Below are positions 1 to 6,604 of a stretch of DNA of 10,709 bases, piece after piece. Every line of letters begins with the position of its first letter. Within the stretch, counting starts at the first letter, position 1. The position numbers and the translations under genes were made by a program. The notes beneath the pieces were generated by a model that saw nothing but the letters and a program-made list of their open reading frames with translations, was not told where the DNA came from and did no database searches. This DNA is from B75-G9 sp964564905 (GTDB lineage: Archaea > Hadarchaeota > Hadarchaeia > Hadarchaeales > Hadarchaeaceae), in assembly GCA_964564905.1 (NCBI GenBank), contig CAZMCI010000036.1:1-10709 (forward strand), in the 5' to 3' direction.

Positions 1-266
1 GGCGTATGAACGTGGGTGGGATTCACTCTCTACTCAAGGTGTATCCCGACATTGCGGTTTACGGAAAGGCCATGAGCAATGGATTTCCGATGGCTGCGGC
101 AGTGGGTAAGGAAGAGATCATGGACATTGCCCAGGAAAGCTTCATAAGTAGCACTTACTGGACTGAAAGAATAGGTCCGGTTGCCTCTCTCGCCACAATC
201 AACAAAATGATCAAGAAAAAGGTTCCAAAACATCTGTGCAGGATCGGCACCCTTGTTACCGGTGGT
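1..266 (+). CDS. Class III PLP aminotransferase (glutamate-1-semialdehyde aminomutase-like), 3' fragment cut by gap
   Basis: The open frame runs in from the left edge (an Arg codon precedes the first Met), so the gene starts outside the window. It reads ..RMNVGGIHSLL, then PDIAVYGKAMSNGFPMAAAVG, where the Lys of YGKAMSNG (codon 66-68) is the expected Schiff-base lysine for pyridoxal phosphate. SSTYWTERIGPVASLATI follows, typical of the glutamate-1-semialdehyde aminomutase-like branch found in glycan clusters. The N gap falls where roughly the last hundred residues of the family would lie. Translating across the gap into the next gene gives an out-of-frame artefact. Family knowledge: such enzymes beside neuB genes are sometimes fused to an N-terminal SpsF-like cytidylyltransferase. 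If so here, that domain, upstream of the window, could supply the missing CMP-sugar activation. The family call is firm; substrate and role in the glycan are unknown. Confidence 0.85.
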
Positions 267-276
267 NNNNNNNNNN
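267..276. other. Assembly gap (10 N)
   Basis: Ten consecutive N separate the truncated aminotransferase from the NeuB-like gene. A run of exactly ten is commonly a placeholder for a gap of unknown length. The missing aminotransferase C-terminus suggests the true gap is several hundred bases or more, so one or more genes could be hidden here. Confidence 0.95.
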
Positions 277-282
277 ATATCT

Positions 283-1338
283 ATGAGGGAAATAAAAATA
301 GGGGAGAGGGTGATAGGGGAAGGGCACCCCTGCTTCATCATTGCCGAGGCGGGCGTGAACCATAACGGAAGGCTGGACTTGGCAAAGAGGATAATTGATA
401 AGGCCAAGAGGGCCGGAGCGGATGCAGTGAAGTTTCAGGTCTTTTCCGCGGAGGAGGTTGTCACACGGACCGCGAAAAAGGCAGAATACCAGAAAAGGGG
501 TACAGGAGAGGGCACTCAATATGAGATGTTAAAGAGGCTGGAGCTTTCAGAGGACGATTTTGAGAAGCTGGCTCGGCACGCTGAAAGGAGAGACATAACC
601 TTTCTCGCTTCCGCATTTGATAAAAAAGGGGTGGATTTGCTGAAACGGTTGGGTGTCCCTGCTTTCAAAATTCCTTCCGGTGAAATAACCAACTTTCCCC
701 TGTTAAAGCACATCGCAGGAAAGAAGAAGCCGATCATACTCTCAACGGGTATGTCCACGCTAGGAGAGGTTGAGGAGGCCTTGCGAGTAATAAGGAAAGA
801 GGGGGCAAAAGAGGTAGTCCTTCTCCACTGCGTGAGCAACTACCCTGCAAAGATAGAGGAAGTCAACCTCAGAGCAATGGAAACGTTGAGACGGGTGTTC
901 GGGCTTCCGGTAGGTTTGTCTGATCACACAGTTGGCATAACCATCCCGATTGCAGCCGTGGCTATGGGGGCGGCGGTTATTGAAAAACACTTCACATTGA
1001 GCAGAAAACTCCCTGGACCAGACCACAAAGCATCTTTGGAGCCGGATGAACTGGGAGAAATGATCGCAAAAATAAGGGAGGTTGAAAAGGCATTGGGGGA
1101 CGGCGTCAAAAGACCGACAGAAAGTGAAAAGCAGATGAAGAAAATGGTGAGGAGAAGTATAGTGGCAAAAGTACACATTCCGAAAGGTACAGTAATAACT
1201 GAGCAGATGCTAAGCGTCAAAAGGCCGGGCACAGGTCTGGAGCCTAAGTACCTAGAAGATGTCACTGGGAAAATAGCGAGGAGGGATATAAAACCAGATG
1301 AACTTGTAACCTTCCAAAAATTGGTTGTTTCGGGGTGA
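283..1338 (+). CDS. neuB: N-acetylneuraminate/legionaminate synthase family (NeuB/LegI-like)
   Basis: This enzyme condenses phosphoenolpyruvate with a free N-acylated mannosamine-type sugar to make a nine-carbon nonulosonic acid in the cytoplasm. The 351-residue protein has the usual two-domain layout. A TIM-barrel domain (about 1-280) opens with IIAEAGVNHNG and GADAVKFQ, and carries KIPSGEITN (129-137), HCVSNYP with His182, and GLSDHTVG with His215; these two His match the Mn-binding ligands of characterised NeuB. A C-terminal SAF (antifreeze-like) domain follows (about 291-349), with Arg314 in KRPGTGL matching the substrate-contacting Arg of NeuB. The KIPSGEI motif fits the sialate/legionaminate branch better than pseudaminate synthases, which usually read KIASFE. 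The start at ATG 283 gives the normal family N-terminus; the in-frame ATG at 253 lies across the N gap and belongs to the previous gene. A downstream 2-epimerase and 4,6-dehydratase favour legionaminic acid over sialic acid as product (inference). Confidence 0.95.
   Translation: MREIKIGERVIGEGHPCFIIAEAGVNHNGRLDLAKRIIDKAKRAGADAVKFQVFSAEEVVTRTAKKAEYQKRGTGEGTQYEMLKRLELSEDDFEKLARHAERRDITFLASAFDKKGVDLLKRLGVPAFKIPSGEITNFPLLKHIAGKKKPIILSTGMSTLGEVEEALRVIRKEGAKEVVLLHCVSNYPAKIEEVNLRAMETLRRVFGLPVGLSDHTVGITIPIAAVAMGAAVIEKHFTLSRKLPGPDHKASLEPDELGEMIAKIREVEKALGDGVKRPTESEKQMKKMVRRSIVAKVHIPKGTVITEQMLSVKRPGTGLEPKYLEDVTGKIARRDIKPDELVTFQKLVVSG
1332..1338 (+). promoter_or_regulatory. Ribosome binding site deciding ATG 1347
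   Basis: GGGGTGA overlaps the NeuB-like stop codon and lies 8 nt before ATG 1347. It pairs with an anti-SD ending in UCACC. This supports ATG 1347 over the in-frame GTG at 1335, which sits inside the site itself. Confidence 0.6.
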
Positions 1339-1346
1339 ATGATATA

Positions 1347-2105
1347 ATGTTGAAAGCAATCTGGTTGTCTGCCAATATGTTCGGATATGAGTTGATCAGA
1401 GAAGCGTTGAATATTAAAGAAATAAAAATAATTGCGATAGTGACTTTGAGTAATAAGGCTAAAACAAAGATGTATGATGGAATAGACAGAAACAAATGGT
1501 ACGAATTCGGTTTACCGGTTTATGAAATTGAGGACATCAACAAAGAAGTAGATTTACTAAAATCATTGCATCCAGATATCATAATTATGTGTGGTTGGAG
1601 ACAGATTATCCACAGGATTATCTTGGACTTGCCTCATTTGGGCGTAATTGGATTTCACCCTGCACTATTGCCAAAAGGAAGAGGTCCTGCACCCATAATC
1701 AACACTATCTTAGAAGGGCTGAAAGAAAGCGGTGTTACTATGTTTTACATCTCAGAGAAAGTAGATGGTGGAGATATAATTGGACAAGAAAAATTTGAGG
1801 TAAAAGATGATGACTATGCTATTGATATTTATAATAAAATGATCAATGCTGGAAAAACTTTAATAAAAAAATATTTGCCACTTTTGGCGATACGCAAAGC
1901 ACCGAGAATTCCTCAAAACGAGGACGAGGCAACATATTTTAAGAAAAGAAGTCTCAAGGACAACGAAATAAGAATAGAAACTGATTCTCCTGATGAAATA
2001 TACCGAAAGATCCGTGCTTTTTCAAAACCATACAACGGGGCATTTATCAGACTAGGGAACAAAAAACTCATAATATGGAAGGCTGAGCTGAGGGATTTTT
2101 CATGA
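1347..2105 (+). CDS. Formyltransferase family protein, probable sugar N-formyltransferase
   Basis: From ATG 1347 the protein is 252 residues. It has an N-terminal Rossmann-type formyltransferase core with PDIIIMCGWRQII (76-88), GFHPALLPKGRGPAP (102-116) and VDGGDIIGQ (139-147). A short C-terminal part, RAFSKPYNGAFIRLGNKKL, resembles the matching part of ArnA-type sugar formyltransferases more than the longer tRNA-binding domain of methionyl-tRNA formyltransferase. The usual catalytic triad is Asn-His-Asp (N102, H104, D140 in ArnA). Here His104 and Asp140 are present, but the Asn position is Gly102. Archaea do not formylate initiator Met-tRNA, so if the host is archaeal a tRNA role is unlikely. 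Its place between the synthase and the 2-epimerase, with a PIG-L deacetylase two genes on, suggests N-formylation of an amino group on the nonulosonate precursor. The cofactor, presumably a formyl-pterin, is not shown. The gene is distinctly AT-rich and ends in an ATGA overlap with the next. Confidence 0.85.
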   Translation: MLKAIWLSANMFGYELIREALNIKEIKIIAIVTLSNKAKTKMYDGIDRNKWYEFGLPVYEIEDINKEVDLLKSLHPDIIIMCGWRQIIHRIILDLPHLGVIGFHPALLPKGRGPAPIINTILEGLKESGVTMFYISEKVDGGDIIGQEKFEVKDDDYAIDIYNKMINAGKTLIKKYLPLLAIRKAPRIPQNEDEATYFKKRSLKDNEIRIETDSPDEIYRKIRAFSKPYNGAFIRLGNKKLIIWKAELRDFS

Positions 2106-3265
2106 TGAATAAGAGGAAAATTTGTGTAGTCACAGGATCGCGAGCTGAGTACGGGATACTCAAAGCTCTGCTGAAAAAAATAAAAAAATCAAAAAAACTA
2201 GATCTTCAAATCATTGTAACTGGCATGCACCTTTTACCAAAATTTGGATATACTATAAAAGAGATAGAAAAAGATGGATTCAAAATAGATGCTAAAGTTC
2301 CTATGATTGTGAGTGGAGACACCAAACCTTCCATGGCTATCTCTATCGGAGTTGGTATTATTGGTTTAACTCAAGCAATAGAGAGTTTAAACCCTGATAT
2401 AGTGCTTGTACTCGGAGATAGATTTGAAATGTTGGCTGCTGCAATTGCCGCTGCTTATAGTGGGCGGATAGTTGCTCACTTGTCTGGAGGTGATAGCCCT
2501 CGTGCGGGATACGATGAATATACACGCCATGCTATAACAAAAATTTCACATCTTCATTTTCCAACCACCAAAAAAAGCGCAAAACGCATAATAAAATTAG
2601 GAGAAAATCCAAAATATGTTTTTCCAGTGGGGTCTACTTCTTTGGATACGATATTAAACAAAAAAACTCCTTCAAAAAGATTTCTTTGTAAGAAGTATGG
2701 TCTAGATGAAGAGAAACCAATTTTATTAGTTGTACAACATCCTGTGAGTACACATCCTGAAAATGCAGGACATGAGATAAAAATAACATTAGAAGCGGTT
2801 ATTGAGCTGGGGTATCAAGCGGTCGTGATTTATCCAAATGCAGATCCCGGTGGTAAAAAAATGATCCAAGTTATCCAAGAATTTAAGCAGAAATACCCAA
2901 AAAACATTCATGCTTTTGAAAGTCTGCCGTTTGAAGATTACTTGGGACTTATGAAAGCTGCAAATGTCATGGTCGGCAACTCTAGTAGTGGGGTAATTGA
3001 AGCACCATCTTTTCATTTACCCGTAGTTAATATTGGACCTAGACAAGAAGGAAGGGAAAGAGCAGAGAATGTGATAGATGTTGGATATGATAAAGAGGAA
3101 ATCAAGAAAGCGATAAAGAAAGCTTTTTGTGATAAAAGGTTTGGGGATAGGGTGAGACGATGTAAAAATCCATACGGTGATGGAAAAGCAAGTGAAAGAA
3201 TAGTAAAAATATTGAGTAAAATAAGAGTTGACGAAAAGCTTGTAAATAAAAAAATAGCGTATTGA
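2102..3265 (+). CDS. neuC: Hydrolysing UDP-N-acetylglucosamine-type 2-epimerase (NeuC/LegG-like)
   Basis: This 387-residue GT-B fold enzyme would remove UDP and invert C2 of a UDP-HexNAc-type sugar, releasing the free mannosamine-type sugar used by the synthase encoded two genes upstream. Visible family motifs are CVVTGSRAEYG (8-18), LGDRFEMLAAAI (104-115, Asp106), HLSGGDSPRAGYDEYTRHA (126-144), QHPVSTHPEN with His213, and the nucleotide-binding NSSSGVIEAPSF (293-304) followed by NIGPRQEGRERA. Positions such as His213 match catalytic residues of the WecB/NeuC family. GGD replaces the GGE seen in many NeuC proteins, a variation I believe is tolerated. Beside a 4,6-dehydratase and a C4 aminotransferase, the likely substrate is a UDP-2,4-diamido-trideoxyhexose (LegG role) rather than UDP-GlcNAc itself; this is inference. 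ATG 2102 overlaps the previous stop (ATGA). ATG 2105 is equally possible, with GAGGG at 2090-2094 as ribosome site. The gene is very AT-rich (25% GC over 2161-2220). Confidence 0.93.
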   Translation: MMNKRKICVVTGSRAEYGILKALLKKIKKSKKLDLQIIVTGMHLLPKFGYTIKEIEKDGFKIDAKVPMIVSGDTKPSMAISIGVGIIGLTQAIESLNPDIVLVLGDRFEMLAAAIAAAYSGRIVAHLSGGDSPRAGYDEYTRHAITKISHLHFPTTKKSAKRIIKLGENPKYVFPVGSTSLDTILNKKTPSKRFLCKKYGLDEEKPILLVVQHPVSTHPENAGHEIKITLEAVIELGYQAVVIYPNADPGGKKMIQVIQEFKQKYPKNIHAFESLPFEDYLGLMKAANVMVGNSSSGVIEAPSFHLPVVNIGPRQEGRERAENVIDVGYDKEEIKKAIKKAFCDKRFGDRVRRCKNPYGDGKASERIVKILSKIRVDEKLVNKKIAY

Positions 3266-3275
3266 CAGTGAGCAC

Positions 3276-3941
3276 ATGAAAATTCTTGTTCTCGCACCAC
3301 ATCCAGATGACGAAGTCTTAGGTTGTGGGGGCACTATAGCAAAACACGTTCGGAGAGGTGATGAGGTCCATCTTTGTATTTTTACACAGGCATACGCCCC
3401 TGATTGGTCTGAGGATTTCTTAAAAAAAAGGCCGAGAGAAATAAAAAACGCGAGTAAAATATTGGGAGTCAAACGCATTTATTCTTTGAATTTTCCCGCT
3501 GTAAAGTTGGACACAGTACCCCAAAAGGAATTAAATGAAGCCATTCTCAGGGTCGTGAAAAGGGTTCGACCAAATATCGCTTATATCCCACATAAGGGCG
3601 ATATAAACATAGATCATCGGTTGGTCTTTGGAGCAGCTTTGGTGGCGCTGAGGCCCAAGCCCAGAACCAGCGTGAAAAAGGTTTTGTCTTATGAAACCCT
3701 TTCAGAAACGGAATGGGGAATTCCTGAGCCTAAAGAAGTTTTTCTCCCAAATGTTTATGTCAACATTTCGGATACTCTCCGGATTAAGTTGAAAGCAATG
3801 ATGGCATACAAAAGCGAATTAAAAAGTTATCCCCACCCACGCTCTTTAAAGGGCATCAGGGCCCTTGCAACTAAGAGAGGGTCTGAGGTTGGAGTAAAGG
3901 CAGCGGAAGCGTTTATGCTTGTAAGGGAAATATTGGCATAA
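3276..3941 (+). CDS. PIG-L/LmbE family sugar N-deacetylase
   Basis: The 221-residue protein begins with the PIG-L signature LAPHPDDEVLGCGGT (6-20). His9 and Asp12 are expected zinc ligands and Asp11 the general base. The second half of the site is PHKGDINIDHRLV (105-117), with His114 as the third zinc ligand. Known members remove N-acetyl groups from GlcNAc-type substrates (PIG-L, MshB) or similar N-acyl groups. No signal peptide or membrane segment is apparent, so it should act in the cytoplasm on a nucleotide-linked or free sugar. It lies 10 bp after the NeuC-like gene and 13 bp before the acyltransferase ATG, so it is probably co-transcribed. A deacetylase is not part of the standard legionaminate route. 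With the nearby formyltransferase it suggests acyl-group exchange, N-acetyl to free amine to N-formyl, on one of the two nitrogens. The order of action is unknown. Confidence 0.92.
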   Translation: MKILVLAPHPDDEVLGCGGTIAKHVRRGDEVHLCIFTQAYAPDWSEDFLKKRPREIKNASKILGVKRIYSLNFPAVKLDTVPQKELNEAILRVVKRVRPNIAYIPHKGDINIDHRLVFGAALVALRPKPRTSVKKVLSYETLSETEWGIPEPKEVFLPNVYVNISDTLRIKLKAMMAYKSELKSYPHPRSLKGIRALATKRGSEVGVKAAEAFMLVREILA

Positions 3942-3954
3942 GGCAGTGGTTCTA

Positions 3955-4362
3955 ATGGGAGCACGGTTCAAAAACTGGAAACCTCCCGAGTTTGATGAAA
4001 GAGGGTTAACCAAGTGGAACTGGATGTGCCAGTATCATGAGAACCTGAAGCTCGGAAAAAATACAGACATAGGTGCCTTCACTTACATCAACGCAAAGTA
4101 TGGTGTAGAAATCCAAGAGAATGTTCAGATAGGATCGCACTGCTCCATCTATTCAGAGTCAACGATTGACGGGAAAAGAGGAAAAGTTGTGATAAAAAGA
4201 AATGCAAGGGTAGGATCACACACGGTTATTATGCCTGGTGTAACAATCGGAGAAAACGCAATTGTTGCAGCGTGCTCTTTTGTAACAGCGGATGTTCCAG
4301 AAGGAACGTTGGTGGGAGGAGTTCCAGCAAAGCCGATAAAAAAGAAATCTTCGGGTAGTTAA
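3955..4362 (+). CDS. Hexapeptide-repeat (left-handed beta-helix) acyltransferase
   Basis: The 135-residue protein carries hexapeptide repeats from about residue 33 on: LGKNTDIG, INAKYGVEI, NVQIGSHCSI, then NARVGSHTVIMPGVTIGENAIVAACSFV, ending in the typical cap VPEGTLVGGVPAKPIK. His89 of VGSHTVIMPG is the likely catalytic residue and the trimeric fold binds acetyl-CoA. The N-terminus (WKPPEFDERGLTKWNWMCQYHENLKLG) has the look of small acyltransferases found in archaeal and bacterial surface-sugar clusters. In this context it is the best candidate for the N-acetyltransferase acting on the 4-amino group made by the DegT aminotransferase next door (LegH-like role), but O-acetylation of the finished sugar is also possible. 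I chose ATG 3955; an in-frame GTG at 3946 would add three residues, and neither has a strong ribosome site. Confidence 0.88.
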   Translation: MGARFKNWKPPEFDERGLTKWNWMCQYHENLKLGKNTDIGAFTYINAKYGVEIQENVQIGSHCSIYSESTIDGKRGKVVIKRNARVGSHTVIMPGVTIGENAIVAACSFVTADVPEGTLVGGVPAKPIKKKSSGS

Positions 4363-4390
4363 CAGTATTTGAAGTAAAAGGTGTATCAGG

Positions 4391-4396
4391 GTAGGA
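4391..4396 (+). promoter_or_regulatory. Candidate ribosome binding site for the DegT aminotransferase
   Basis: A purine-rich stretch around GGGTAGGA (4389-4396) lies about 5 nt before ATG 4402. The spacer 4363-4401 is the longest in the plus-strand set (39 bp). I see no clear TATA box or terminator in it. Confidence 0.4.
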
Positions 4397-4401
4397 TTTG
4401 A

Positions 4402-5532
4402 ATGAACTGGAAAATCCCGCTTTTCAGAATATACTGGGACGAAGATGATGTCAAATTAGTGAGGCAGAGTATAGAGAAGGGAATGTACTGGGCAGTAGGC
4501 CCGCAGGTGGAGAATTTTGAGAAGGCGGTTTCAGAGTACACGGGAAGGAAGTACTCCGTGGTTTTCAATTCAGGGACCTCGGCCCTTCACGCAACACTGC
4601 TTGCTCATGGCATCGGGCAGGGAGATGAGGTGATCGTTCCTTCCTTCACATTCATAGCAACCGCAAATGCCCCACTGTTTGTTGGTGCGAGGCCGGTGTT
4701 CGCAGATATCGAGGAGGAAACATACGGAATAGATCCGGGGGACGTGAAAGAGAAAATAAACCGGAAAACTAAGGCCATAATCCCAATTCATTATGGCGGT
4801 TGCCCCTGCAAGATACGGGAGCTGAGGGAGATAGCCGAGGATCATGGTCTCCTGCTGATAGAGGATGCGGCGGAGGCGTTCGGCGCGAGCATCAAAGGGG
4901 AAAAAGTGGGGAGCTTCGGAGATTCTGCAATGTTCAGTTTCTGCCAGAACAAGGTGATAACCACGGGTGAGGGGGGAGCCATAGTGACAGACTCAAAGGA
5001 AATTTATGAGAAATTAAAACTCATCAGGTCACACGGCAGGGCAGAGAACAGCAACTATTTCACCTCGCAAAAGCACATGGATTATGTCGATCTGGGCTAC
5101 AATTTTAGAATGTCCAATCTCACGGCCGCACTCGGCATCGCCCAGCTCAGAAAGGTTGACAAAATAATAGAACTAAGAAGAAAAAACGCGGAGTATCTAA
5201 CCAGAAAACTGGCAAATATAAATGAAGTGACCCCACCATTGTCCCCAGAGGATTATTTCCATGTTTATCAAATGTATACAATCAGAGTAAAAAATGGCAG
5301 AAGGGATTCCCTCTCTGACCACCTAACCCGCAGAGGCATAATGACAAAAGTGTTTTTCCATCCGGTTCATCTGACGCATTTTTACAGAAAAAAATTGGGC
5401 TACAGAACCAAACTGCCCGTGACTGAAGATGTTTTCAGGCAGGTCTTAACCTTGCCCATGTACCCGGGCCTGACGCCGGAAGAGATGGACTATATAATAA
5501 ATGCTGTTGAAGGTTTTTTTGAGGTGTCATGA
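4402..5532 (+). CDS. DegT/DnrJ/EryC1/StrS family sugar aminotransferase (LegC-like role)
   Basis: This is a complete 376-residue PLP-dependent aminotransferase that would transfer an amino group, usually from glutamate, to a 4-keto nucleotide sugar. Motifs in order are VFNSGTSALHATLLA (54-68), DEVIVPSFTFIATANA (75-90), the cofactor-contacting Asp155 in LIEDAAEAFGA, and FSFCQNKVITTGEGG (179-192 region) with Lys184 as the internal aldimine lysine. SHGR and YNFRMSNLTAALGIAQL follow, as in the family. The next gene, overlapping it by a few bases, encodes a 4,6-dehydratase that would make a 4-keto-6-deoxy UDP-sugar. The pair therefore fits LegB/LegC-type formation of a UDP-4-amino-4,6-dideoxy HexNAc. 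The exact sugar configuration cannot be read from sequence. Confidence 0.94.
   Translation: MNWKIPLFRIYWDEDDVKLVRQSIEKGMYWAVGPQVENFEKAVSEYTGRKYSVVFNSGTSALHATLLAHGIGQGDEVIVPSFTFIATANAPLFVGARPVFADIEEETYGIDPGDVKEKINRKTKAIIPIHYGGCPCKIRELREIAEDHGLLLIEDAAEAFGASIKGEKVGSFGDSAMFSFCQNKVITTGEGGAIVTDSKEIYEKLKLIRSHGRAENSNYFTSQKHMDYVDLGYNFRMSNLTAALGIAQLRKVDKIIELRRKNAEYLTRKLANINEVTPPLSPEDYFHVYQMYTIRVKNGRRDSLSDHLTRRGIMTKVFFHPVHLTHFYRKKLGYRTKLPVTEDVFRQVLTLPMYPGLTPEEMDYIINAVEGFFEVS
5521..5526 (+). promoter_or_regulatory. Ribosome binding site deciding ATG 5532
   Basis: GAGGTG lies within the last codons of the aminotransferase gene. It is 2 nt from ATG 5529, too close for normal initiation, but 5 nt from the next in-frame ATG at 5532, which is therefore the preferred start of the dehydratase gene. 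Confidence 0.6.
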
Positions 5533-6587
5533 TGTCGGTTGATTTTTTCAGTGGGAAGAATATACTTATCACCGGTGGCACTGGATCCATAGGCAGCGAA
5601 ATCGCCCGAACGCTTCTGAACTACAGGGCCAGAGTTGTAAGGATACTAGACATAGACGAGGAGGCGGAGTTTGAACTTGCCCAAGAATTACGATCCCGCT
5701 CGAACGTCCGGTTTCTCATGGGGGATGTCCGAGACAAGGAGAGGATAAAACGGGCAATGGAGGATATAGATATAGTTTTCCACACCGCAGCCTTAAAGCA
5801 TGTCCCTTCCTGTGAGTACAATCCGTTTGAGGCCGTGAAAACCAATGTGCTCGGGACTCAAAACGTCATAGAGGCAGCGATAGATGAGGAGGTTGAGAAG
5901 TTCATAACCATAAGCACGGACAAAGCCGTGAACCCGATCAACGTGATGGGAGCAACAAAACTTCTTGCGGAGAAGCTTACTATTTCCGCAAATTACTATA
6001 AAGGGCCGAGAAAAACGGACATTTTCTGCGTGAGGTTTGGAAATGTGCTGGGTTCGAGCGGTTCCGTTGTCCCGGTCTTTGCAAAGCAGATAAGCAAGAA
6101 TGAGCCTGTGACCGTTACAGACCCAAACATGACAAGGTTTGTAATGACGATACAAAGGGCTGTGGAGCTGGTTCTAAAAGCCACGCAGCTGTCCTCAGGC
6201 GGTGAAATCTTCATCTTCAAAATGCCTGCCGTACGCATAGGTGACTTAGCAGAGGCGGTGATTGAAGAACTCGCACCAAAATATGGGCGCAGACCAAGTG
6301 AGGTGAAGACCAAGATCATCGGAATACGACCGGGTGAGAAATTCCACGAAGAACTCATGACGGAGGAGGAATCTGTGTGGGCTAAGGAAACTGAGGATAT
6401 GTTTATAGTTAGGCCTCCGGTGGAACTGCCAGATGTCACTCTAAAGAGACCTGGAGAGATCTTGCGCAAATCCCTAGCGGAGGAATATCTCTTAGCGAAA
6501 AGAATGAGGTTGACATCAAAGGATGTCCAGCTACTTAACAAACATGAGATAAAAAAATTGCTCAAGGAGTGCGGTGTCATCCCATAA
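5532..6587 (+). CDS. Soluble UDP-N-acetylglucosamine 4,6-dehydratase-like SDR (CapD/PseB/LegB family)
   Basis: The 351-residue extended SDR opens with ILITGGTGSIGSEIA (11-25), the NAD(P)-binding loop. GDVRD (64-68), the CapD-type HTAALKHVPSCEYNP (84-98), KTNVLGTQNVIEAA and STDKAVNPINVMGATK (128-143) follow, then RFGNVLGSSGSVVPVF and IRPGEKFHEEL. These identify the polysaccharide biosynthesis dehydratase family that removes water from UDP-HexNAc to give a 4-keto-6-deoxy sugar. The catalytic Tyr of the usual Tyr-x3-Lys is Met139 here (Met139/Lys143), so the triad reads Ser/Met/Lys as reported for WbpM and PglF; Asp130 and Lys131 of STDKA are kept. Unlike WbpM and PglF there is no N-terminal membrane domain; the size matches soluble FlaA1/PseB. 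The gene overlaps or abuts the aminotransferase, and the two would act in sequence. An alternative start is ATG 5529, one codon earlier. Confidence 0.93.
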   Translation: MSVDFFSGKNILITGGTGSIGSEIARTLLNYRARVVRILDIDEEAEFELAQELRSRSNVRFLMGDVRDKERIKRAMEDIDIVFHTAALKHVPSCEYNPFEAVKTNVLGTQNVIEAAIDEEVEKFITISTDKAVNPINVMGATKLLAEKLTISANYYKGPRKTDIFCVRFGNVLGSSGSVVPVFAKQISKNEPVTVTDPNMTRFVMTIQRAVELVLKATQLSSGGEIFIFKMPAVRIGDLAEAVIEELAPKYGRRPSEVKTKIIGIRPGEKFHEELMTEEESVWAKETEDMFIVRPPVELPDVTLKRPGEILRKSLAEEYLLAKRMRLTSKDVQLLNKHEIKKLLKECGVIP

Positions 6588-6604
6588 GAAATCACAGCCA
6601 AACT
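6588..6604. other. 17-bp convergent junction between the two gene sets
   Basis: The stop codons of the plus-strand dehydratase (TAA 6585-6587) and the minus-strand flippase (TAG, 6607-6605) are separated by 17 bp. There is no hairpin or clear T-run terminator in either direction, so convergent transcripts probably overlap at their 3' ends. Confidence 0.7.

Noticed and set aside
6..365. Open frame running from the aminotransferase through the N gap into the synthase region
   Set aside because: Only the part before the gap is coding; after it the frame is out of register with the clear NeuB-like protein.
1347..2105. Methionyl-tRNA formyltransferase
   Set aside because: The C-terminal part is short and ArnA-like, the gene is embedded in a sugar cluster, and archaea do not formylate initiator tRNA.
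5996..6601. Long minus-strand open frame (201 codons) opposite the dehydratase
   Set aside because: It is a shadow of a well-conserved plus-strand gene, is low in recognisable motifs and has no ribosome site.
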